Assembly: GCA_947625445.1 (NCBI GenBank)
Contig: CANQOM010000065.1
Coordinates: 1 to 8,427, forward strand
Direction of reading: 5' to 3'
Length of the DNA stretch: 8,427 nt
From: Candidatus Gastranaerophilales bacterium
GTDB lineage: Bacteria; Cyanobacteriota; Vampirovibrionia; Gastranaerophilales; Gastranaerophilaceae
In this document: positions 1-4,893 of the stretch, in pieces
How the letters are laid out: the number at the start of each line of letters is the position of its first letter
Position numbering within the stretch: position 1 is the first letter of the stretch
Made by a program: the position numbers and the translations under genes
The notes under the pieces: model-generated
The model's input: only the letters and a program-made list of their open reading frames with translations
Database searches by the model: none
What the model was told of the DNA's origin: nothing

Positions 1-76
1 TGGTAGTCCCAAGGGGATTTGAACCCCTGTCGCATCCGTGAAAGGGATGTGTCCTAGGCCTCTAGACGATGGGACC
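1..76 (-). tRNA. tRNA-Glu, anticodon UUC, with encoded CCA
   Basis: Read on the minus strand, the sequence folds into a full cloverleaf of 76 bases. The acceptor stem GGTCCCA pairs with TGGGACT (one G-T pair at the end), followed by discriminator A and an encoded CCA at bases 4-1. The anticodon stem CATCC/GGATG holds the loop CTTTCAC, so the anticodon is TTC (bases 42-40), which reads GAA and GAG glutamate codons. The T arm is AGGGG-TTCAAAT-CCCCT. The D arm has the CGTCTAGAGGCCTAGGACA pattern typical of bacterial tRNA-Glu. The gene ends exactly at the window edge, so its terminator or any following tRNA lies outside. No intron or mismatch is visible in any stem apart from the G-T pair. Confidence 0.97.
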
Positions 77-91
77 ATATTGATATTTTCT

Positions 92-120
92 AGTTTATCT
101 AAAGCATAGTTTATAGTCAA
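92..120 (-). promoter_or_regulatory. Sigma-70 promoter of the tRNA-Glu gene
   Basis: On the minus strand there is a -35 box TTGACT (120-115), a spacer of exactly 17 bases and a -10 box TAAACT (97-92). Transcription would start near base 85, leaving a leader of about nine bases before the mature tRNA 5' end at 76. The match to the housekeeping consensus is 5 of 6 at -35 and 4 of 6 at -10, with optimal spacing and a downstream stable RNA. This is the best-supported promoter in the window. Confidence 0.85.
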
Positions 121-322
121 GTATTTTATTAAAAATCTTTTTTCTTTTGGTTATTACTCTGCGCCACCAGATTATATTAAATAATTTGATTTAAGTACAT
201 TTATCAATGATACTCAAATAAGAATAAGAGCTTAGTTAGTCTTATTTCATTGAGGTGTTTTGCTTTGTAAAACTTTAGTTTTACTTTTATTTTCATATTA
301 TCTATATGTATACCTCATTGTC

Positions 323-344
323 TATACTATCAGGTTATAGTATA
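323..344. promoter_or_regulatory. Perfect 8-bp inverted repeat upstream of the sigma gene (possible operator or hairpin)
   Basis: TATACTAT (323-330) is followed by six bases and its exact reverse complement ATAGTATA (337-344). It lies 63 bases before the sigma-gene start, in the region where the promoter must be. Both arms resemble -10 elements (TATACT, TATAGT). It could be a two-fold operator, a pair of promoter boxes or an RNA hairpin. The sequence alone does not decide between these. Confidence 0.4.
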
Positions 345-394
345 CGGCTTGTATTTTGATTATTAATGAATTATATGAAAACAGTTTAATAACC

Positions 395-400
395 GAGGTA
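395..400 (+). promoter_or_regulatory. Ribosome binding site fixing the TTG start of the sigma gene
   Basis: GAGGTA ends six bases before TTG at 407. The in-frame ATG codons at 440 and 446 are preceded only by A/T-rich sequence with no Shine-Dalgarno match, so the TTG start is preferred. The octamer 395-402 that contains this site is perfectly complementary to 309-316 upstream. The site could therefore be masked if the transcript begins far enough upstream. Confidence 0.6.
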
Positions 401-406
401 TAACTC

Positions 407-1015
407 TTGAATGGATTATCCAAAAAAAAATATAAAGAAATGAATATGTACGATTTAATATGTACTGCTCAAAATGGTGATTATGATGCTCTTGAAGAAC
501 TTATTAAACGAGAACAAAAAAATATTTATGCTTCATTTTGTTATTTAGGTGCGAATAAAGAAAATATTTCAGACTTAACTCAGGAAGCACTTTTTCGGAT
601 GTCTAAAAATATCAAAAATTTAAAAAACCCTAAATTATTTAAATCTTGGCTTGGGCAAATAGTTACAAATCTTTTTTATGATGAATTAAGAAAAAAACAA
701 AGAATCCCTGATTCTGTTTCTATTGAATCTTTTTGGGCTAATGATGAAAACAATGATAATGGTATTTTAAATATATGTGATACAACACTTAAACCCGATG
801 AAAAAACTTTAGGCAAAGAACTTACTGATATTATAAGAGATATGATTAGTGCTTTACCTGAACATTTCCGGTTGGTTATTATTTTACGTGAACTCCAAGG
901 GCTTAGTTATGAAGAAATTGCTCATATTACTAAGACAAATGTTGGCACTGTTAAATCTAGGATTTCTCGTGCAAGAAGTAAACTTCAGGAATGTTTAAAA
1001 CCTTATTTGACTTAA
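407..1015 (+). CDS. ECF-type RNA polymerase sigma factor
   Basis: This is a 202-residue sigma-70 family factor of the extracytoplasmic-function group, which directs RNA polymerase to a small set of promoters, usually for envelope stress. Region 2 lies at about residues 28-100. It contains DLTQEALFRM (56-65) and the WLGQIVTNLFYDELRKK stretch (81-97), which contacts core polymerase and the -10 element. An acidic linker (about 108-140) precedes region 4 (about 143-197), with LPEHFRLVIILRELQG, a YEEIA helix and the GTVKSRISRAR recognition helix (180-190) for the -35 element. Regions 1 and 3 are absent, as expected for ECF factors. The start is TTG at 407, set by GAGG at 395-398; ATG at 440 is the fallback. 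Codons 6-8 are an uninterrupted run of nine A (422-430). The next gene encodes its likely anti-sigma partner. Function as a sigma factor is secure; the ECF subgroup and regulon are not known. Confidence 0.93.
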   Translation: MNGLSKKKYKEMNMYDLICTAQNGDYDALEELIKREQKNIYASFCYLGANKENISDLTQEALFRMSKNIKNLKNPKLFKSWLGQIVTNLFYDELRKKQRIPDSVSIESFWANDENNDNGILNICDTTLKPDEKTLGKELTDIIRDMISALPEHFRLVIILRELQGLSYEEIAHITKTNVGTVKSRISRARSKLQECLKPYLT

Positions 1016-1016
1016 C

Positions 1017-1029
1017 AGGAGAATTTAAA
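1017..1029 (+). promoter_or_regulatory. Ribosome binding site supporting the TTG start of the anti-sigma gene
   Basis: AGGAG (1017-1021) sits directly after the sigma-gene stop and eight bases before TTG at 1030. The 14 bases AGGAGAATTTAAAT (1017-1030) are identical to the initiation region of ahcY at 4882-4895, where they lead into an ATG. By contrast, the ATG at 991 has only AGGA touching it, with no spacing, which is not a workable site. Confidence 0.7.
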
Positions 1030-1713
1030 TTGGATAACTCTATTTGTAAAAAAGTTACTTCTTTACTTGCTTTATATATTGAAAAGAAATTAGATATTGA
1101 AAATACTCTGTTTATTGAAAATCATTTTAAAGTTTGTGATACCTGCTATAAAAAATATTTGGAGATGAAAGAGGTTATGAATAATCTTCATCTTGATTAT
1201 GTTAAATTACTTGATGAATTTGAGCGTATGGAATCTGATAAAATTTTCAATATTAGAGAATATGAATCATTTTATACTAATATTTCTCCATATATAGATG
1301 ATGAACTTAGTTATAATGAAAGTATAAAATTCAGACGATATCTTTTAAAATCAAAGCCTGCCAGGTTAGAACTTGCGGGTGCTTATAGTCTAAAAAATAA
1401 TATCAGACATTCAATTGAAATGTTTAAAGAAAATTCAAATATAAATTTTTCAAAAAAAATAATAAAAAAATTAAAAAATGAATCTATAGATTCTTTTGAT
1501 AAAATTTATCATAGAGCTGCTATTCTTCTGGGAATAATGGTTGCTTTACTTCTTTTTGTTACCGCATTGATGGGTTTAAGTTATATTAATGAATCATTTG
1601 CTCAAAATACTGATAATGATTTATTTCAAACTATTGAAATGCCGAATAATGATGATGAATTAGTTGAATTTACTTTTGATGGAGATAACGGAGCTCTCCT
1701 TAGTGCAAAATAG
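1030..1713 (+). CDS. Membrane-anchored zinc-binding anti-sigma factor
   Basis: The protein has 227 residues from the TTG at 1030. An ATG at 991 would add 13 residues and overlap the sigma gene by 25 bases, but lacks a spaced Shine-Dalgarno site. The N-terminal domain has the anti-sigma zinc-finger signature: Cys6 and then His32-x3-Cys36-x2-Cys39. This fold binds the sigma factor in the cytoplasm. A second segment starting at YIDDEL (about residue 88) aligns without gaps to the first from YIEKKL onward, but has lost the ligands (His to Tyr, both Cys to Ser and Ala). A lysine-rich linker leads to one transmembrane helix (about 164-186, AILLGIMVALLLFV core) and an acidic, probably exported tail of about 40 residues that could sense the envelope. 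The gene directly follows the ECF sigma gene and is surely co-transcribed. It would hold the sigma factor inactive until a signal releases it. Its 3' end overlaps the convergent glycosyltransferase gene by 14 bases. Confidence 0.85.
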   Translation: MDNSICKKVTSLLALYIEKKLDIENTLFIENHFKVCDTCYKKYLEMKEVMNNLHLDYVKLLDEFERMESDKIFNIREYESFYTNISPYIDDELSYNESIKFRRYLLKSKPARLELAGAYSLKNNIRHSIEMFKENSNINFSKKIIKKLKNESIDSFDKIYHRAAILLGIMVALLLFVTALMGLSYINESFAQNTDNDLFQTIEMPNNDDELVEFTFDGDNGALLSAK

Positions 1714-2863
1714 TTATTTTGTTACATATTTGCATCATATCTTCTCTCGAAGCATTTTCAGGGATTAATATATCATTTATTTTCCCTGAATTATATAGAG
1801 GGATGTGTTTTGATATTTGAAAAGTTCTATACATCCCTTTATCAGTGTATATTACATCCATATCAACACCACTTTGACTTAATATTTCTGCGAATCCGCT
1901 TCTTAATGTTATTATTTTTTTTGCTCGTTTTGCAAGTGCAAATCCTTCTGATAATGTTAATAAACTGCTTTTGTATTCGACCTCATTTATATGAACTTTA
2001 TTATCATTTAAATTCATAAAAATATCGTATCCTTTTTCATGAAATTCATTAATTATGTTTATCCAAAAATCATTGTCTGCTGATAAACATGATTTTGCTT
2101 CTGGAGCTATAAATATAAAATTATCTATATTTAATCCAATTTCTTTTACTTTTGTATTCATACTTTCTTCAACTTCTTTTGATATTTTTATTGGTTTTAT
2201 TTTTATTTCTTCATCTGATATATTCAATTCTTCTTGTTGAAGCTTGAAATAAGAACAAGGAATTGTTTCATCTTTTATTTTTTTGTAAGCTTTTTCTAAA
2301 AAAGTTATGTTGAATATTCTAAAAAATCTTTTATTTTTATATATAAACGGTTCTTGTTTTACAAACATAAAGGGTGTTTTAATATATATACAGGGGATTT
2401 CAGGATATATCATTTTTACCAGTTCGCAAAGATACTTTTGCAAACATATAAATAACGGTTTTTTACTTGAATGTTTTTTTATAAATGCATCGGCAAAATA
2501 TGTTAAAAATATAAATGTTTCTCCGCTATTTGCGCTGAAAATATATATATCATCATGTTTATTTTCAATATATTTTACAAGCTTTTTCCCGTAATAATCA
2601 ATAGATCTTTGCTTTTTTATTAGTTTATTAAATATATAAAAATAACAATAATCTCCATCTTCTTTTAATTTAATTAAAGAATGATTAAGTATTTTTATTT
2701 CTTTTTTCTTTATATATTCCTTTGGTATCCATTCTTTTTTTATACTGATTAGTCCGTTTAATATAAATTGTTCTCTTTCTTTAGATAAATTTTTATATAT
2801 AGTAATTCCAAATAGTTTAAAATATCTCTCAGTTTTATTTTTTTTAAATTCAAATATTTTCAT
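1700..2863 (-). CDS. Probable GT-B (GT9-like) glycosyltransferase
   Basis: The protein has 387 residues and closely matches no family I can name with certainty. The N-terminus has a short YFKLFGITIYK element (14-24), of a kind I recall at the start of proteins in surface-glycan loci. The N-terminal half contains an alternating strand/helix segment (about 90-165, DIYIFSANSGETFIFL). The C-terminal half resembles the nucleotide-sugar side of GT9-like transferases: FIFIAPEAKS (249-258), a helix with FW and HEKGYDIFMN, and then LAKRAKKIITLRSGFAEIL (310-328), like the acceptor/donor loop of heptosyltransferase-fold enzymes. No membrane segment or signal peptide is seen. It is the last gene of a three-gene operon. 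Its ATG overlaps the HAD gene's stop as TAATG, with GAGG seven bases upstream (2874-2871), which implies coupled translation. The glycosyltransferase call is from fold-like motifs and context; donor and acceptor are unknown. Its stop lies inside the anti-sigma gene's 3' end, and no intrinsic terminator is visible between the two. Confidence 0.6.
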   Translation of the reverse strand: MKIFEFKKNKTERYFKLFGITIYKNLSKEREQFILNGLISIKKEWIPKEYIKKKEIKILNHSLIKLKEDGDYCYFYIFNKLIKKQRSIDYYGKKLVKYIENKHDDIYIFSANSGETFIFLTYFADAFIKKHSSKKPLFICLQKYLCELVKMIYPEIPCIYIKTPFMFVKQEPFIYKNKRFFRIFNITFLEKAYKKIKDETIPCSYFKLQQEELNISDEEIKIKPIKISKEVEESMNTKVKEIGLNIDNFIFIAPEAKSCLSADNDFWINIINEFHEKGYDIFMNLNDNKVHINEVEYKSSLLTLSEGFALAKRAKKIITLRSGFAEILSQSGVDMDVIYTDKGMYRTFQISKHIPLYNSGKINDILIPENASREDMMQICNKITILH

Positions 2864-3228
2864 TATAATTCCTCATTAATTTTATATTCTATGTTTAATT
2901 TTTCGTCTCTTTCTTTATTAATTGCATATGCGGTAATAAGCCCGCTTGGTTTTTTGTCGTTTATTAAAATTCTTTCTCCAACAGGCATTTCACTTATTAA
3001 ATAATTGTATCGAATATTATTTTCTTTAAGAAATTTTTTTAGTGGTCTTAAATATTGAGTTTCTCGGGCAGTTAAAAGAATTATTTTGTCATCCGGATTT
3101 AATTTATTAAAAAATTCTTTTACTCCCTCTAAGATTGTGTCTTTTTTATCAATTTTATAACCGTTATGTTTTAATATTGTTCCGTCTATGTCTATAATCC
3201 AGGTTTTTGGCAGAGAAGATAATTCCAT
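2863..3228 (-). CDS. Small HAD-superfamily phosphatase of a glycan locus
   Basis: This 121-residue enzyme has all four HAD signatures. Motif I is DIDGT (Asp13 nucleophile, Asp15 acid/base), motif II is LLTAR (Thr53), a lysine-bearing segment serves as motif III (Lys64/65 region), and ILINDKKPSG contains the motif IV acidic residue Asp91. The absence of a cap domain and the short length fit the capsule/LPS-type HAD phosphatases that act on sugar phosphates or phosphorylated small molecules in surface-polysaccharide clusters. It lies two bases after the fusion gene's stop and shares one base with the start of the glycosyltransferase gene, so the three genes form one transcript. GGAG (3245-3242) lies 13 bases before its ATG, a rather long spacing that suggests translation coupled to the upstream gene. 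Substrate unknown; a phosphorylated intermediate made by the neighbouring kinase or nucleotidyltransferase is the natural guess. Confidence 0.8.
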   Translation of the reverse strand: MELSSLPKTWIIDIDGTILKHNGYKIDKKDTILEGVKEFFNKLNPDDKIILLTARETQYLRPLKKFLKENNIRYNYLISEMPVGERILINDKKPSGLITAYAINKERDEKLNIEYKINEEL

Positions 3229-3230
3229 AT

Positions 3231-4733
3231 TTATATTACTTCTCCTAATTTAACAATTCCGTTATAAAATGCAGCACATATTGAATCATAATCTTCCCAA
3301 GCGTATGTTGTTAATGAAAGCCAGATTATGGCATGCAATAATTTTATTTTTCTTTTATTGACTTCTTTCAAACAATCAAAGAAAAATTCTTCCATATCTG
3401 ACCAATTGTTAGGTTTTATTGCTATTTCTACTTCTTTTTCTCTGATATCAAGTGTGAATTTTTTACGGTTAAATTGGTCATATTCGCCTTTTAATGAATA
3501 ATAGAGTTTTGCCCAATCGTAATCCGCATCTCCGTATAATTTTGTTTTTCCAAAATATCCTCTAGGATCTATTAATACGGTTTTCATATTATATGTGTCA
3601 AACATTATGTTTGAAAATGTGCAATCTCCATGGATTAATCTAAATTCTTTGGGGTAAAAATTCCTTACATATTTAGTAAATTCTTCTTTATTAAAAAATA
3701 TGTTTTTATAATACTGTCCGTTTATTTTTATAAATTGTTCATCGGCAAAGGGAATTAATTTTTCTACTTTATTTAATCTGTCAAAGGTTTTATTTATATA
3801 ATTATCTTCTACATCTTGTATATTAACCGGTTTATTTGATTCTAAATTGTGAAGTTGTTTAAGTGAATTTATAACTTCTTTTAGTATTTCTCTTTTTTGT
3901 GTTGTTATTAAACAATCATATTCCCATATATTTTTCCCTTTGACACGTTTCATTTTTAAAGGTTCAAATTCATAGATTTCCGGAATATTTTTATATCCGA
4001 GAGATATGCAATGTTTATACCAGGCGATTTCATCTTTTGCTATTTTTTTACCTTGCGGGGTTATTCCTTTTTTTATTATGATATCATCCTGAAATTTAAT
4101 TGAATTAAATGGTCTGCATACCGGAATATTTGTATTGTCACTATAAGATAATAATGTTCCGATTTCTTTTGAACCGGATAAATTTAATCTTTTAAATTTT
4201 ATATTTTGAGATTTCAGCCAGTCAACAAATGCTCCTTCTTCCGGAATATCTTTAAGTAAAGATTTATCTTCAAAGATGAATAAACCTGCGACTCCGTTTT
4301 CTTTAGAAGATTCTTTTATAAATTTATTCTTTTTGTATGACCATCTGCATTCAAAGTCTTTTGAAATACCTATATAATTACCCTTTAAAAGCCTCGGGGG
4401 GGGGATTTTTCCTGACAATATTAAATCACACCACATTATCATAAATGGCTCTTTCGCTTTTAGTGATGTAATAGCTTCTTTTATTCCGGATATTGTTCCT
4501 AACTTTTTTGCTTGTATTATTTTATATTTATATTGTGAAGCAAAACATTCCAAATACTTTCTTAAAACATCTATTTTATAATCTGCAATTATTATGAATT
4601 CTGAATTTTTAAACTTTTCAAATGCATATAATATAATAGGAAGATTATTAACTGGAACTAAACACTTTGGTTTATTTCTTGTTAAACCTTCAAGCCTTGT
4701 TCCTTTTCCACCCGCCTGTATTATAATTTTCAT
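3231..4733 (-). CDS. Nucleotidyltransferase-kinase fusion (sugar or small-molecule activation), with in-frame C9 tract
   Basis: This 500-residue protein joins two enzymes. Residues 1 to about 200 are a nucleotidyltransferase: the NTP-binding loop GGKGTRL (8-14), NKPKCLVPV with Lys23, and MIMWCDL with the metal-binding Asp103. Residues about 205-495 are an aminoglycoside/choline-kinase-like phosphotransferase: an N-lobe around 225-270, catalytic HGDCTFSN (368-375) and the metal-binding IDPRG (388-392). The order is the same as in LicC-LicA type fusions that phosphorylate choline and couple it to CMP, but the substrate here is not shown by the sequence and could be a sugar. It heads an operon with a HAD phosphatase and a glycosyltransferase, which points to building an activated donor for surface-glycan decoration. 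The start ATG has only a weak GGGA site (4744-4741). Codons 110-113 hold nine consecutive C residues. The frame is open in this copy, but a one-base slip either way stops translation after about 115-118 residues, removing the kinase entirely. Confidence 0.85.
   Translation of the reverse strand: MKIIIQAGGKGTRLEGLTRNKPKCLVPVNNLPIILYAFEKFKNSEFIIIADYKIDVLRKYLECFASQYKYKIIQAKKLGTISGIKEAITSLKAKEPFMIMWCDLILSGKIPPPRLLKGNYIGISKDFECRWSYKKNKFIKESSKENGVAGLFIFEDKSLLKDIPEEGAFVDWLKSQNIKFKRLNLSGSKEIGTLLSYSDNTNIPVCRPFNSIKFQDDIIIKKGITPQGKKIAKDEIAWYKHCISLGYKNIPEIYEFEPLKMKRVKGKNIWEYDCLITTQKREILKEVINSLKQLHNLESNKPVNIQDVEDNYINKTFDRLNKVEKLIPFADEQFIKINGQYYKNIFFNKEEFTKYVRNFYPKEFRLIHGDCTFSNIMFDTYNMKTVLIDPRGYFGKTKLYGDADYDWAKLYYSLKGEYDQFNRKKFTLDIREKEVEIAIKPNNWSDMEEFFFDCLKEVNKRKIKLLHAIIWLSLTTYAWEDYDSICAAFYNGIVKLGEVI
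4396..4404 (-). repeat. C9 homopolymer tract inside the nucleotidyltransferase-kinase gene (candidate phase-variation tract)
   Basis: There are nine C residues in a row on the coding strand, covering the last base of codon 110 through the second base of codon 113 (Ile-Pro-Pro-Pro). Losing one C gives Pro-Pro-Arg-Gly-Phe and then TAA (4387-4385). Gaining one gives Pro-Pro-Pro-Glu-Ala-Phe-Lys-Gly and then TAA (4380-4378). The surrounding gene is strongly AT-rich and I saw no other G/C run of this length in the window. Such tracts mutate by slipped-strand mispairing and drive phase variation of surface structures in Campylobacter and Helicobacter. Confidence 0.7.
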
Positions 4734-4764
4734 TAATAAATCCCGTATGTGTTTACCCTTATCA

Positions 4765-4793
4765 ATTATACTACAATTTTAATTTTAATCATA
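4765..4793 (-). promoter_or_regulatory. Likely promoter of the three-gene glycan operon
   Basis: A perfect -10 box TATAAT (4770-4765) on the minus strand would start transcription near 4758, about 25 bases before the ATG at 4733. The -35 region about 17 bases upstream (4788-4793) is a poor match. The same 160-base divergent gap must also hold the ahcY promoter on the plus strand. There only weak candidates occur, such as TAAAAT at 4863-4868 and TAATAT at 4871-4876, neither with a good -35. No riboswitch-like fold was recognised in the gap. Confidence 0.45.
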
Positions 4794-4881
4794 ATAAATA
4801 TAAATTATTTTAACTTAGTTTACATCTTTTAATCAGGAAATTATCTTTTTATCTGTCTGTGATAAAATTTTAATATCATAT

Positions 4882-4886
4882 AGGAG
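4882..4886 (+). promoter_or_regulatory. Ribosome binding site of ahcY
   Basis: AGGAG ends seven bases before the ATG at 4894, a textbook arrangement. A second in-frame ATG two codons later (residue 3) is too far from it to be preferred. The identical AGGAGAATTTAAAT stretch precedes the anti-sigma start. Confidence 0.85.
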
Positions 4887-4893
4887 AATTTAA

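Larger units (their letters stand above)
121..406. other. Gene-free stretch between tRNA-Glu and the sigma gene
   Basis: No coding potential was seen on either strand. The stretch is very AT-rich and holds several inverted repeats. A bulged stem pairs 205-210 and 217-222 with 241-252 (6 + 6 pairs, with 211-216 bulged). A 7-pair hairpin lies at 267-273/278-284 with a TTTA loop and is followed by T-rich sequence. An 8-pair repeat lies at 323-344, listed separately. The element GAGGT occurs at 253-257 and 395-399 on the plus strand and at 316-312 on the minus strand. The promoter of the sigma gene must lie here, but no convincing -35/-10 pair stands out. The weak candidate TTGTAT (349-354) with TATATG (372-377) has 17-base spacing. 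Short repeats arise by chance in AT-rich DNA, so only their presence is firm. Confidence 0.6.

Noticed and set aside
267..284. GTAAAAC/GTTTTAC hairpin followed by T-rich sequence as a terminator
   Set aside because: The stem is mostly A-T, no gene ends just upstream on the plus strand, and the tRNA is read in the opposite direction.
991..1029. ATG at 991 as the anti-sigma start
   Set aside because: AGGA directly abuts the ATG with no spacing, while the TTG at 1030 has AGGAG at ideal distance in a context identical to that of ahcY.
1706..1721. CAAAATA/TATTTTG hairpin between the convergent genes as a terminator
   Set aside because: The stem is almost all A-T with a two-base loop and no following T run; it is too weak to call.
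1810..2594. Plus-strand open frames at 1810-2019, 2055-2240 and 2307-2594
   Set aside because: They lie opposite the glycosyltransferase gene, have no ribosome binding sites, and their Phe/Ile/Leu-rich translations are what an AT-rich antisense frame gives.
4594..4782. Plus-strand open frame opposite the start of the nucleotidyltransferase-kinase gene
   Set aside because: It is antisense to the well-supported NTP-binding region of that gene and has no initiation signal.
4734..4893. A riboswitch (for example an S-adenosylhomocysteine type) ahead of ahcY
   Set aside because: The gap is very AT-rich with no G/C-paired fold or motif of the known class, and only a 5-bp repeat TGATA/TATCA (4860-4864, 4874-4878) is near the start.
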